Numbered from the stretch's first letter, positions 1 to 8,598 are shown. The stretch is DNA of 64,000 nucleotides from an uncultured Clostridia bacterium (GCA_934271245.1 CAKQQY010000001.1:62001-126000); one strand, 5' to 3'. Notes: generated by a model from the sequence alone, not told the origin. Translations and numbers: made by a program.

Positions 1-55
1 TCTAATATATCACTTTTTAGCGTTTATGTAAATGATTTTTTATTAAAAACCGTCG

Positions 56-94
56 TAAACAAAAAGGGTTCGATACTTTTTGCGTATCAAACCC
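56..94 (-). terminator. Rho-independent terminator after the 188-802 gene
   Basis: An 11-bp hairpin with one mismatch pairs 66-76 with 84-94. Read on the minus strand it is followed by a T run from the A tract at 61-65. It lies about 94 nt downstream of the stop of the minus-strand orphan gene. I see no gene in 1-187 otherwise. Confidence 0.75.
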
Positions 95-187
95 GAATAC
101 GTGCGCGAAAACAAATAAAAAATCTCCACGCCGCTTTATATTTGCCGGAACATAATACTCTCAACCCCGAACGTCGGTTTAAGTTTT

Positions 188-802
188 TTATTCTTCGTTA
201 AAACAACTTATAATCGCAGTTTTTATGCTTGCCGTATTTTTAACGTTAACGCGCTTCTTTTTGTGTCGCTGCGGATAAACCTTTTGCCCGTTTTCTATTT
301 CTTCATATTTAAAAGAATAAAAATTCATACTGTGTTGTTTTAAAAACATATAGCAACCGTCGTTTTGTTTTCTGCCCCAAAAAACAAAACCTATCGAATT
401 GTAATACCCCAGATGATTGCTTTCAACAACGTACCCGAAAGAAGAAAGAGTCGAATCGACGGTATCGATAACTTTTTTATACTCTTCGTACTTTATCTTT
501 TTCCCGAAAGGTACTTTATCTAAAAACAAAGCCGACACTTCGAAGTAGTTATAAAAATCTTCTGCCGCAAACGATAAAACGCCGTCTTCTAAAATCCAGA
601 TATACCCGTAGAACGAATGAACGTAACTCGGCTCGCCGAATACGGTTTTCATTTGTTCGAAAATCAGGGTAAACTTTTCCCCGTCACACTCGCAAAAAGT
701 TATTTTTTTAATTTTTTTGCGAAATATACCATAACGTTTAATTCCAGTAACGTAAGGTAAATTTTCGTTTGCTATTTTATAAACGTCAGACAAAACAGCC
801 AT
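188..802 (-). CDS. Hypothetical protein, unrecognised family (about 204 aa)
   Basis: I do not recognise this protein. It is rich in Lys, Phe and Tyr, has no signal peptide or membrane segment, and seems to be a soluble alpha/beta protein. The reading frame opens at 832. However, a promoter-like pair (TTGATT at 856-861, TAAACT at 833-838, 17-nt spacer) would place the transcript start near 826, so the ATG at 832 would not be transcribed. The ATG at 802 has an AGAGAG Shine-Dalgarno-like stretch 6 nt upstream and is preferred. It is monocistronic, with its own promoter and a terminator at 56-94. Function unknown. Confidence 0.6.
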   Translation of the reverse strand: MAVLSDVYKIANENLPYVTGIKRYGIFRKKIKKITFCECDGEKFTLIFEQMKTVFGEPSYVHSFYGYIWILEDGVLSFAAEDFYNYFEVSALFLDKVPFGKKIKYEEYKKVIDTVDSTLSSFGYVVESNHLGYYNSIGFVFWGRKQNDGCYMFLKQHSMNFYSFKYEEIENGQKVYPQRHKKKRVNVKNTASIKTAIISCFNEE

Positions 803-832
803 ATTCATCTCTCTTTTAAATTGATTTTTCAT

Positions 833-861
833 AGTTTATCATATTTCTATTCATAAATCAA
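833..861 (-). promoter_or_regulatory. Sigma-A type promoter for the 188-802 gene
   Basis: On the minus strand TTGATT (861-856) and TAAACT (838-833) are 17 nt apart. The -10 box sits directly upstream of the first possible ATG (832), which argues for an internal start at 802. Confidence 0.5.
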
Positions 862-934
862 CTTAACGGTTAAATCGAAACAATATTTTGTATATAGTAA
901 GCCGAAAATTCCAAGGGATCCGTCTCGCTTTGTC

Positions 935-978
935 TTTAAAAGAAAAACGAACTCAAGATTTTTTCTTAGGTTCGTTTT
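935..978 (-). terminator. Rho-independent terminator after tRNA-Leu
   Basis: The arms 944-952 and 970-978 are a perfect 9-bp inverted repeat (AAAACGAAC/GTTCGTTTT), extended inward with one mismatch. Read on minus, the stem is followed by a T-rich tract. It lies 10 nt beyond the tRNA CCA end. Confidence 0.75.
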
Positions 979-987
979 ATTCTTGTT

Positions 988-1074
988 TGGTGCGGGTAGC
1001 AGGAATCGAACCTGTACGCCGTTGCCGGCATAAGAACCTGAATCTTACGCGTCTGCCAGTTCCGCCATACCCGC
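988..1074 (-). tRNA. tRNA-Leu, anticodon CAG, with encoded CCA
   Basis: On the minus strand, bases 1074-1068 (GCGGGTA) pair with 998-992 to form a perfect 7-bp acceptor stem. The discriminator A is at 991 and a genomically encoded CCA is at 990-988. The T arm has GGTTCGATTCC, the D arm has the Leu-type GGCAGAC segment, and there is a long class II variable arm. The anticodon loop TTCAGGT gives anticodon CAG, which reads CUG. A short open reading frame across this region on the plus strand (888-1178) is an artefact. Confidence 0.95.
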
Positions 1075-1143
1075 ATATATTGCCCTTTGATTTTTACTCG
1101 GCAAGGACGTTCCGAGGCGGAGCGTTTCGCTTAATCCGCGCAT

Positions 1144-1165
1144 ATAAAAACGCATTTCTGCGAAT
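1144..1165 (-). terminator. Weak terminator-like hairpin after the Dabb gene
   Basis: On minus, CGCA-GAAA-TGCG (1162-1151) is followed by five T residues. The stem is only 4 bp, so termination may be partial and the operon may read on into tRNA-Leu, for which I found no convincing separate promoter. Confidence 0.35.
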
Positions 1166-1185
1166 TTATCTGTATTAACGAAAAA

Positions 1186-1470
1186 TTACAATTCGTAATC
1201 CACCGCTATGCTGCCCGTTCTGACCGCGTGCATATGTTTTTTTACAACCGAGCAGTGGTATTCGTCATTCTGGTAATCGGTTAACGCCGCTTCGTTTTCA
1301 AGCGTTACCTGTAATATTATATCATAAGACCTTTCGGAATGCAAGAAATCTACTCCAACTTCGATATCTTTTATTTCAGGAACTTTTCCTTTCATAGACA
1401 AAAGTATTTCTTTCGTCTTTTCGACGTCGGTTCCTTCTTTCAATTTAAAGCACACTATATGTTTAATCAT
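1186..1470 (-). CDS. Dabb-family (stress-responsive A/B barrel) small protein
   Basis: This 94-residue protein begins MIKHIVCFKLKEG and carries the pattern of the Dabb ferredoxin-like fold: an N-terminal beta strand with His, a helix with a KxKEILLSM-like stretch, and a central strand. It ends in the HMHAVRTGSIAVDYEL type tail usual for the family. Members are small cytosolic dimeric proteins; a few are enzymes, and most bacterial ones have no known role. It is the last gene of the metK-secA-prfB operon, 5 nt after the tsaD stop, so it is probably co-expressed with translation genes. Family assignment is firm; function is not. Confidence 0.85.
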   Translation of the reverse strand: MIKHIVCFKLKEGTDVEKTKEILLSMKGKVPEIKDIEVGVDFLHSERSYDIILQVTLENEAALTDYQNDEYHCSVVKKHMHAVRTGSIAVDYEL

Positions 1471-1475
1471 AATTA

Positions 1476-2528
1476 TTATTTAAGCGGAACGACCGCTTTC
1501 GCGTTTAATGTTAAATCCGCAAAATTTCCTTTTAAGTATTGTAAGTAACCTTCAGCCGCTATCATTGCGCCGTTATCCGTGCAATATCTTTTTTCGGGAA
1601 GAACAAGTTTATTTCCCCGTTTTTCACAGGTTTCTTTCAGTAAATCTCTTAAATATCCGTTTGCGCCGACGCCGCCAGAAACGGCAAGCGTTGTGTAACC
1701 CGTTTTTTCCATAGCCATAACGGCCTTCTCAACGAGAACGTCTATTGCGGAATGCTGAAAACTGTTGGCAACGTCCGCCTTATTTACTTCGTTGTCTTTT
1801 TGCTGTTCGGTATGAACGTAGTTTATTACCGCGGTTTTTAGTCCGCTATAAGAAAAGTCGTATTCGCCGCCGTCGTAATGGGCAAGCATTTTGGGAAGTT
1901 TTACCGTGTTATTTCCCGTTTTAGCGAGCCTTTCGACGTTCGGTCCGCCCGGATAATTCAATCCTAAAACTCTTGCCACTTTATCGAACGCTTCGCCTAC
2001 GGCGTCGTCGATAGTTCCGCCCAAAACGTTTAACTTATAATAATCTTCTACCGCTATTATTGCCGTATGACCGCCGCTTGCGAGAATTGTCACGAAAGGC
2101 GGTTTCAACGTTTTATCCGCAAGATACGCCGCGGCGATATGCCCCCTTATGTGACTTACGGGAACGAGCGGTTTATCGGTTGAAAATGCGACGGCTTTCG
2201 CAAACGATACGCCTACAAGCAACGCTCCTAAAAGTCCCGCGCCTTCGGTAACGGCAAAAGCGTCGATATCGTTTAAAGTAAGCCCCGCGGATTTTAACGC
2301 GTTTTCGGTTGCCGTTAAAATGGCTACGGTATGGTTTCTCGAAGCGATTTCGGGAACAACTCCGCCAAACCTTGCGTGTTCCGTTGCCGAACTGATAATT
2401 TCGTCGGCAAGAATTTCCCTGCCGTTTTTAACTATCGCAACGGCGGTTTCGTCGCAAGAAGATTCTATCCCCATTATAACCGCGTCTTTTTTTATCTCGG
2501 TGTTTTTTACTTTTTCAAAATAACTCAT
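1476..2528 (-). CDS. tsaD: tRNA N6-threonylcarbamoyladenosine synthase component TsaD
   Basis: TsaD (Gcp/Kae1 family, ASKHA fold) transfers the threonylcarbamoyl group made by TsaC onto A37 of ANN-decoding tRNAs, together with TsaB and TsaE. The N-terminal MGIESSCDETAVAIV phosphate-binding loop is present. The metal-binding HIRGH is at residues 126-130, followed by ASGGHT, and the C-terminal CTDNGAMIA segment carries the conserved Asp. At 350 residues the length is normal; the first 17 residues are a short extension. Its ATG overlaps the prfB stop as ATGA, so translation is coupled to RF2. It is probably essential. TsaB and TsaE are not in the window. Confidence 0.97.
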   Translation of the reverse strand: MSYFEKVKNTEIKKDAVIMGIESSCDETAVAIVKNGREILADEIISSATEHARFGGVVPEIASRNHTVAILTATENALKSAGLTLNDIDAFAVTEGAGLLGALLVGVSFAKAVAFSTDKPLVPVSHIRGHIAAAYLADKTLKPPFVTILASGGHTAIIAVEDYYKLNVLGGTIDDAVGEAFDKVARVLGLNYPGGPNVERLAKTGNNTVKLPKMLAHYDGGEYDFSYSGLKTAVINYVHTEQQKDNEVNKADVANSFQHSAIDVLVEKAVMAMEKTGYTTLAVSGGVGANGYLRDLLKETCEKRGNKLVLPEKRYCTDNGAMIAAEGYLQYLKGNFADLTLNAKAVVPLK

Positions 2529-3626
2529 TGAGATTTTTTCAGATAATCGTTGATAAAACCTTGTATATTGCCGTTCATTACCGACTGAACGTCGGAATCT
2601 TCGTAGCCCGTTCTATGGTCTTTTACGAGAGTATAAGGGCAGAAAACGTAACTTCTTATCTGACTGCCCCACTCTATTTTCTTTATTTCGCCTTTAATTG
2701 ACTGGTCACGTTCGAGTCTTTCTTCTTCACGCTTTTCGGTGAGTTTACCGATAAGCATTCTCATTGCCATTTCCTTATTCTGCGTCTGGCTTCTTTCGTT
2801 CTGACAAGAAACGACGATTCCCGTCGGTAAGTGAGTTATTCGTATAGCGGAATCGGTTTTGTTGATATGCTGACCGCCCGCGCCGCTGCTTCTGTACGTG
2901 TCTATTCTCAATTCGTCGGGATTGATTTTAATTTCTTCGTCGTCGACTATTTCCGGCATAACTTCGAGAGACGAAAAAGACGTATGACGGCGTTTATTTG
3001 CGTCAAAAGGAGAGATTCTGACTAATCTATGGACTCCTTTTTCGGCTTTCAGGTATCCGTAAGCATTTTCGCCTTCAACTTTAAACGAAACGGATTTTAT
3101 ACCCGCTTCGTCACCTTCCAGACGGTCTAACTCGGTAAGAGTGAACCCGTTTTTCTCCGCATAGCAGATATACATTCTGTACAACATTTCCGTCCAATCG
3201 CACGCTTCCGTTCCGCCTGCGCCGGCGTGTAACGTGAGAATAGCGTTCAGTTTATCGTATTTTCCGCGAAGAAGAGCCTGTAACCGCATATTTTCAACGG
3301 TTTTTTCAACGGTTTTCAATTCTTCATCGAGTTCGGCAAGCAAACTTTCGTCGTTTTCTTCTTCCGCCAAATCGACTATATCAGACGCGTCGGTAATAAC
3401 CTTTTCCGCTTTATCGTATGCGGAAATCTTATTCGTAAGCGTGGCTATTTCTTTAGATATTTGCTGAGATTTTGCCAAATCCAAAAACACTTCCGGTTTT
3501 TCGGATTGTTCGGTTTTTTCTTTTAATTCTTCTCTTAACCTGTCCAGGTCAAAGAGAGTGCCCTGCCTCGTATAAGATTCCCTGAAGTTCTTTTATCTTC
3601 GCTTTATATTCGTCGCTTTTTATCAT
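2525..3626 (-). CDS. prfB: Peptide chain release factor 2, expressed by +1 programmed frameshift
   Basis: RF2 terminates translation at UGA and UAA. The ATG at 3626 (AAGGAG upstream) opens a 25-codon leader ending CTT TGA at 3554-3549. Shifting +1 over CTT-TGA-C (slip site 3554-3548) joins it to a frame that runs to 2525, giving 366 residues. With that fusion the codon-recognition SPF tripeptide falls at 205-207 and the catalytic GGQ at 250-252, the same numbers as in E. coli RF2. A purine-rich GGCAGGG lies just before the slip site. A naive call would start at a GTG at 3490 and lose 45 residues. The stop overlaps the tsaD start (ATGA), and secA ends 9 nt upstream. Confidence 0.97.
3548..3554 (-). 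promoter_or_regulatory. prfB: RF2 +1 frameshift site CTT TGA C
   Basis: On the minus strand the heptamer CTTTGAC puts an in-frame UGA after codon 25 of prfB. Low RF2 leaves the UGA unread and favours the +1 slip of the CTT-decoding tRNA, so RF2 autoregulates its own synthesis. The frame continues DLDRLREEL after the shift, which matches the RF2 N-terminal helix. Confidence 0.95.
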
Positions 3627-3635
3627 AATAACTCC

Positions 3636-6323
3636 TTAAGCGTTTTTACCGCAGCAGTCTTTATATTTTTTCCCGCTTCCGCAAGGGCACGGATCGTTTC
3701 TGCCGATTTTCTTTTTAGCAACCTGTCTCATCGGTGTGGAGCCTTCCTGATTAGTTATAAGGTCTTTCTTTTCTTCTTGTTTTACTTGCGGTATTTTCTG
3801 TAATTCCGCTTTGAGTAAAAGCACGGAAGTATCTTCTCTTATCGACATGGTAAGATCTTCGAACATCTCGAAACCTTCTTTTTTGTATTCAACTACGGGA
3901 TCGACGTTACCATATCCCCTTAAAGAAATACCTTTACGGAGTTGATCCATCGAATCGATATGGTCTATCCACTTAGAGTCGATATTTTTCAATAATACGA
4001 TTTTTTCGATTTCGTAGAAATTTACGCCTTCGTTTTTATATCTTTCGATTTTTTCTTCGTAAACCTTAACGACTTCTTCGTTAAGCTTTTCGATCATATA
4101 ATCGTAATCCCAGTTCTCTGCGCGTTCTTTCGTTACGAATTCGTATCCTTTCGGTAAAAGTTTCGCTTCGATAGCGTTATTTAACGCTTCCAAATCCCAC
4201 GTTTCGGGTTTGTTTTCTTTTTCGATAACGCTTCCGACAACGTACTTGATGAATTCGGGGAAAAGCGCGAGAACGTCTTCGTGAACGTTGTCGCTCTTTA
4301 TAACTTTCATACGTTCGGAATACATAACTTCACGCTGTTTGTTCATAACGTCGTCGTATTCAAGAACGCGTTTTCTTATACCGAAGTTTCTGCCTTCTAT
4401 CGCTCTCTGCGCGTTTTCAACACTTCTCGAAAGCATTTTGGACTGTATCGGCGTGCCTTCTTCCATTTTGAAGAACTCGTAAACGTGCTGCATTCTTTCG
4501 CCGCCGAAACGTTTAGCCAAATCGTCTTCGAGCGAAATAAAGAACACCGACGAACCCGGGTCGCCCTGACGCCCGCTACGGCCTCTCAACTGGTTGTCGA
4601 TACGGCGGGATTCGTGTCTTTCGCTGCCAAGTATATGCAAGCCGCCCGCTTCGACGACTTTTATCTTTTCGGCGTCGGTTTGTTCTTTGAATTTAGCGTA
4701 AATTTCGTGATAATGGTTTCTGATTTCTTTTACGTCGTCGGGAAGGTCGGTAATAAACGAAGTTGCTAAATCGATTTTTTCTTCTTCGACGCCTTCTTCG
4801 CGAAGTTTTCTTCTCGCCATGAACTCGGGGTTACCGCCGAGCAGAATATCCGTTCCGCGCCCCGCCATGTTGGTTGCTATGGTTACCGCGCCGAGCCTGC
4901 CCGCCTGAGCGACGATATCGGCTTCTTTGGCGTGATTTTTAGCGTTTAATACGTTGTGTTTTATGCCTTTTCTGATTAACAGTTTAGAAATTTCTTCGGA
5001 TTTTTCTACGGTTATCGTACCGACAAGCACGGGCTGACCGTTTTTATGTCTTTCGTCGATTTCTTCTATTATAGCGTTATTCTTTTCTTTGACGGTTTTA
5101 TAAATTACGTCGGGATTATCGATTCTCGCAACGGGTTTGTTGGTAGGAATTTCCAAAACGTCTAATCCGTAAATCGATCTGAACTCTTCTTCTTCCGTTT
5201 TTGCGGTACCTGTCATACCGGAAAGTTTTTTGTAAAGCCTGAAATAATTCTGGAAAGTTATGGTAGCGTAAGTTTTGTTTTCGTTTCTTACCTTAACGCC
5301 TTCTTTCGCTTCGATTGCCTGATGCAAACCGTCGGAATATCTACGGCCTATCATAAGACGACCGGTAAATTCGTCGACGATTATTACTTCGCCGTCGGAA
5401 ACGACGTAATCGTTATCCTTTTTGAAAATATAGTTAGCCTTTAACGCCTGTTGAATATGGTGAGATAATTCCGCGTTTTCTATATCCGCAAAGTTGTTAA
5501 GCCCGAAAAATCTTTCCGCTTTCGCCGCGCCGCTTTCGGTAATCTGAACGGATTTTTCTTTTATATCAATCGTAAAGTCGGTATCGAGAACCAAACTTTT
5601 AACGAATCTGTTTGCGGTAATGTATTTATCGCTCGATTGCTGACCTCTTCCGGAAATAATAAGCGGAGTTCTCGCTTCGTCGATTAAAATGGAGTCTACT
5701 TCGTCGACGATTGCGAAAGACAGTTCTCTCTGAACCATATCTTCGGCTCTGTTTTTAAGATTATCTCTTAAATAATCGAAACCCATTTCGTTGTTAGTTC
5801 CGTAAGTAATATCGCATTTATACGCTTCGCGTTTAGCGTCGTCGTCCATACCGGAAATCGCAACGCCTACGGTAAGGCCTAAAAACTTATATACTTTACC
5901 CATCCATTCGGCGTCTCTCGAAGCAAGGTAATCGTTTACCGTTACGATATGAACGCCTTTACCGGTAAGAGCGTTAAGATACGCCGGAAGCGTAGCCACA
6001 AGCGTTTTACCTTCGCCCGTTTTCATTTCGGCAACTCTGCCCTGGTGCAAACATATACCGCCGATAATCTGCACCTTATAATGGCGCATATTAAGAACTC
6101 TGTACGCCGCTTCCCTTGCAACCGCAAACGCGTCGCACAAAATATCGTCGAGGGTTTCGCCCTTGTTCAGGCGGTCTTTTAATACTTGCGTCTGCGAGCG
6201 AAGTTCTTCGTCGCTTAACGCCGCGTACTTGCTTTCATAAGACAAAACCCTCTCAGACAGAGAATCGAGTTTTCTTAAATTTCTTCTGCTTTCTCCGCCG
6301 AGTAAAAATCTGAATAATCCCAT
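3636..6323 (-). CDS. secA: Preprotein translocase ATPase SecA
   Basis: SecA is the motor that pushes unfolded precursors through SecYEG at the membrane. The 895-residue protein has the N-terminal DEAD-like core with MKTGEGKT (Walker A) and DEVDSILIDEARTPLI (Walker B). Next come the preprotein cross-linking region, the second RecA domain with TNMAGRGTDI and LRGRSGRQGD, and the helical scaffold and wing. The C-terminal SEC-C zinc motif has CPCGSGKKYKDCC, which binds SecB or ribosomes. Start ATG at 6323 has GAGGAG upstream. It sits between comF and prfB, a common Bacillota arrangement. The locus probably supplies the only housekeeping SecA, and the exported glycan-locus proteins in this window would depend on it. 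Confidence 0.98.
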   Translation of the reverse strand: MGLFRFLLGGESRRNLRKLDSLSERVLSYESKYAALSDEELRSQTQVLKDRLNKGETLDDILCDAFAVAREAAYRVLNMRHYKVQIIGGICLHQGRVAEMKTGEGKTLVATLPAYLNALTGKGVHIVTVNDYLASRDAEWMGKVYKFLGLTVGVAISGMDDDAKREAYKCDITYGTNNEMGFDYLRDNLKNRAEDMVQRELSFAIVDEVDSILIDEARTPLIISGRGQQSSDKYITANRFVKSLVLDTDFTIDIKEKSVQITESGAAKAERFFGLNNFADIENAELSHHIQQALKANYIFKKDNDYVVSDGEVIIVDEFTGRLMIGRRYSDGLHQAIEAKEGVKVRNENKTYATITFQNYFRLYKKLSGMTGTAKTEEEEFRSIYGLDVLEIPTNKPVARIDNPDVIYKTVKEKNNAIIEEIDERHKNGQPVLVGTITVEKSEEISKLLIRKGIKHNVLNAKNHAKEADIVAQAGRLGAVTIATNMAGRGTDILLGGNPEFMARRKLREEGVEEEKIDLATSFITDLPDDVKEIRNHYHEIYAKFKEQTDAEKIKVVEAGGLHILGSERHESRRIDNQLRGRSGRQGDPGSSVFFISLEDDLAKRFGGERMQHVYEFFKMEEGTPIQSKMLSRSVENAQRAIEGRNFGIRKRVLEYDDVMNKQREVMYSERMKVIKSDNVHEDVLALFPEFIKYVVGSVIEKENKPETWDLEALNNAIEAKLLPKGYEFVTKERAENWDYDYMIEKLNEEVVKVYEEKIERYKNEGVNFYEIEKIVLLKNIDSKWIDHIDSMDQLRKGISLRGYGNVDPVVEYKKEGFEMFEDLTMSIREDTSVLLLKAELQKIPQVKQEEKKDLITNQEGSTPMRQVAKKKIGRNDPCPCGSGKKYKDCCGKNA

Positions 6324-6333
6324 TATCGTCTCC

Positions 6334-7068
6334 TCATATATCTACGGAAACGCTTGCAACCGTTAAAAGAATAACTTCGCGAGCGCCCGAGTTTTTCAAT
6401 TTTTCCGCAACCGTTTCGGCGGTCGCTCCCGTAGTGGTAACGTCGTCTACCACCAAAACGCTTTTATTTTTAATAGATTTTTTATTTATCGTTCTAAACG
6501 CGCCGTCCAGATTTTTCAATCTTTCAGACCTGTTTAATTTTGCCTGACGATTCGTTTCTTTCGTCTTTTCGAGCAGAACTTCGCACGGAACTCCTACCCT
6601 TTTAGACAATCCTTCCGCTAAAAGCCTTGCGTGATTGTATTCGCGTTTTCTTTCGGCTTTTGCCGTCATCGGCACGAACGTTATTACGTCGCAAGACATA
6701 AAATTCTTAAAGTAAGTGTTTGAAAGGGATTCGGAAAAAATTTCCGCTATATACTTCTTTTTATCGTATTTTAATCCTTTGATTAAAGAACTTATCGGCT
6801 TTTCGTACTTAAAAGAACTTCTGCCTTTATCTATTGCGGTAAGTCTGTTTTTGCAAGTCAGACAATACTTTTCCGTCTGCTTCGTCGCCCTTCCGCAATG
6901 TTCGCAGATATTACCGTCGTTATAAGGAAGTTTGGCAAGACATTCTTTACAAAAATAACCGTCGCCAAAAATCTCTTTGCCGCACGCGGAACAAGTCCAC
7001 TTCGTGTTAAACAAATCTTTATCGAAAATATTTTTTATAAAACTTTTTATCTTCGTTATAAAAGACAT
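6334..7068 (-). CDS. comF: ComF family phosphoribosyltransferase-like protein
   Basis: The 244-residue protein has two N-terminal CxxC pairs (CSACGKEIFG and CKEC, then CEHCGRAT and CLTC) that form a zinc ribbon. A type I phosphoribosyltransferase domain follows with the PRPP-binding signature VLVVDDVTTTGAT near residue 205. In naturally competent bacteria ComF couples to the ComFA helicase during DNA uptake. No other com gene is visible here, so competence cannot be inferred and a nucleotide-salvage or housekeeping role is equally possible. Its ATG overlaps the metK stop (TAATG), so it is translationally coupled to metK, and secA follows 10 nt later. Confidence 0.93.
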   Translation of the reverse strand: MSFITKIKSFIKNIFDKDLFNTKWTCSACGKEIFGDGYFCKECLAKLPYNDGNICEHCGRATKQTEKYCLTCKNRLTAIDKGRSSFKYEKPISSLIKGLKYDKKKYIAEIFSESLSNTYFKNFMSCDVITFVPMTAKAERKREYNHARLLAEGLSKRVGVPCEVLLEKTKETNRQAKLNRSERLKNLDGAFRTINKKSIKNKSVLVVDDVTTTGATAETVAEKLKNSGAREVILLTVASVSVDI

Positions 7069-8243
7069 TATAAATACTTCTTAAGTTCTTCCGCCTTATC
7101 GGTTTTTTCCCACGCGAACCCATCTCTTCCGAAATGTCCGTATGAAGCCGTTTTATAGAAAACAGGCTTATTTAACTGTAATTTTTCTATTATTGCGCGC
7201 GGTCTTAAATCAAATTCTTTTACCACGATATCGGCTATATCGCTATCGGAAAGTTTACCCGTGCCGTAAGTGTTAATCATAACGGAAACGGGTTTTGCAA
7301 CGCCTATCGCGTACGCTATCTGTATCTGACATTGATCTGCAAGTCCCGCCGCAACGATGTTTTTGCAAATATATCTCGCCATATAAGTTGCGGACCTGTC
7401 GACTTTGGTGCAGTCTTTTCCCGAAAAAGAACCGCCGCCGTGCGGACATCTGCCGCCGTAAGTATCTACGATAATTTTTCTGCCGGTAAGTCCCGAATCG
7501 CCCGCAGGACCGCCGATTTCGAATCTGCCTGTCGGGTTAATATAATATTTGGTATTATCGTCCAAAAATTCGGAAGGCATAACTTCGTCGATAACGTACT
7601 TTTTTAAATCTTCGCGCAATTTTTCGGTAGAAACCGTTTCGTTATGTTGCGAAGACAAAACAACCGCTTCGATTCTTTTCGGATTGCCGTTTTCGTATTC
7701 AACCGTTACCTGTCCTTTACCGTCCGGACGGAGATAACCCAACTTACCGCTCTTTCTGACTTCTTCGAGTTTTTTGCACATTTTATGAGAAAGAACGATA
7801 GGAAGCGGCATGTATTCTTCCGTTTCTTTACAAGCGTATCCGAACATAAGACCCTGATCGCCCGCCCCGATTTTATCGTAAACGTCCTTATCCGATTTAC
7901 TTGATTTAACTTCTAAAGAATTATCCACGCCGAGCGCGATGTCGGTACTCTGCTTGTTTAACTTAACAAGCACGTTCATTTTATCCGCAGAAAACCCTAT
8001 GCCGTCTTCCGTATATCCTATATCGGCCACGACCTTTCTCGCAACCGCCTCGACGTCGACCTTTGCCGCCGTCGTTATTTCGCCCATGATCAACATAAAG
8101 TCCGACGTTGCGCAACATTCGCAAGCAACTCTCGAATCGGGATCTTGTTTTAATAATTCGTCTAATATAGCGTCCGCGACCTGATCGCAAACTTTATCGG
8201 GATGCCCCGAAGTAACGCTTTCGCTGGTAAAAAAATTTTTCAT
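7068..8243 (-). CDS. metK: S-adenosylmethionine synthetase
   Basis: MetK makes S-adenosylmethionine from ATP and methionine in the cytosol. Seen in the 391-residue sequence are GHPDKVCDQVADAILDE near residue 16, the GAGDQGLMFGYA hexapeptide region, and the P-loop-like GGGSFSGKDCTKVDRS. Length is normal for the family. It is the first gene of the operon, behind a perfect consensus promoter (8278-8306) with a leader of only about 28 nt. That leaves no room for a SAM riboswitch, which is common in front of metK in Bacillota. SAM made here feeds the methyltransferase and radical SAM genes also present in the window. Confidence 0.98.
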   Translation of the reverse strand: MKNFFTSESVTSGHPDKVCDQVADAILDELLKQDPDSRVACECCATSDFMLIMGEITTAAKVDVEAVARKVVADIGYTEDGIGFSADKMNVLVKLNKQSTDIALGVDNSLEVKSSKSDKDVYDKIGAGDQGLMFGYACKETEEYMPLPIVLSHKMCKKLEEVRKSGKLGYLRPDGKGQVTVEYENGNPKRIEAVVLSSQHNETVSTEKLREDLKKYVIDEVMPSEFLDDNTKYYINPTGRFEIGGPAGDSGLTGRKIIVDTYGGRCPHGGGSFSGKDCTKVDRSATYMARYICKNIVAAGLADQCQIQIAYAIGVAKPVSVMINTYGTGKLSDSDIADIVVKEFDLRPRAIIEKLQLNKPVFYKTASYGHFGRDGFAWEKTDKAEELKKYL

Positions 8244-8277
8244 AAGTTATAATATCCTACACTAATTTAACTTTTAC

Positions 8278-8306
8278 ATTATACACGAAAAGGAATACTC
8301 TGTCAA
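8278..8306 (-). promoter_or_regulatory. Consensus sigma-A promoter of the metK-secA-prfB operon
   Basis: On the minus strand TTGACA (8306-8301), a 17-nt spacer and TATAAT (8283-8278) match consensus exactly. The predicted transcript start is near 8271, giving a short leader to the metK ATG at 8243. Confidence 0.9.
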
Positions 8307-8387
8307 ACACAAAAAGAACATAATTTGCCCCAAAAAGGCGAATATAACGAATATTTCCGAAACAAATCCTTTTGCGCCCGACCGTAC

Positions 8388-8417
8388 CGTTCGTTTTTTG
8401 GCGAACGACGGTTTTTT
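8388..8417 (+). other. Hairpin with T tract in the metK/ABC divergent intergenic region
   Basis: CGTTCG (8388-8393) and CGAACG (8402-8407) form a 6-bp stem around a T-rich loop, with six T residues at 8412-8417. No plus-strand gene lies upstream, so this is either an insulator against antisense transcription or a protein-binding site just ahead of the -35 at 8422. Confidence 0.35.
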
Positions 8418-8421
8418 GCGC

Positions 8422-8450
8422 TTGACAATAAATTTTTTCAAGACTATAAT
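8422..8450 (+). promoter_or_regulatory. Consensus promoter of the ABC exporter operon (distal)
   Basis: TTGACA (8422-8427), 17 nt, TATAAT (8445-8450): an exact consensus match. It would give a leader of about 173 nt before the first ABC gene. Confidence 0.88.
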
Positions 8451-8510
8451 TTTTGTGTATAAATTAGTGTTTTCATATTAAAAAGACTTAGTAGCAACAA
8501 TAATTTTCAA

Positions 8511-8539
8511 TTGTATTTCAAGCAAATTTAATGTATAAT
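8511..8539 (+). promoter_or_regulatory. Second promoter of the ABC exporter operon (proximal)
   Basis: TTGTAT (8511-8516), 17 nt, TATAAT (8534-8539). It lies within the leader made from the distal promoter, so the operon may have tandem start sites. Confidence 0.6.
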
Positions 8540-8575
8540 AGGAATATTATAATTACTTTATTAGGAGCGCATTTC

Positions 8576-8598
8576 TCGAACGAAAACGAAACGTTCGA
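8576..8598 (+). other. Leader hairpin / inverted repeat before the ABC exporter
   Basis: TCGAACG (8576-8582) and CGTTCGA (8592-8598) form a perfect 7-bp inverted repeat with a 9-nt loop, ending 15 nt before the AAAGGAG ribosome binding site. It uses the same CGTTCG/CGAACG arms as the hairpin at 8388-8407, on the other side of both promoters. Confidence 0.45.

Noticed and set aside
888..1178. 96-residue plus-strand frame
   Set aside because: It covers the antisense of tRNA-Leu and its terminator and has no ribosome binding site or protein-like composition.
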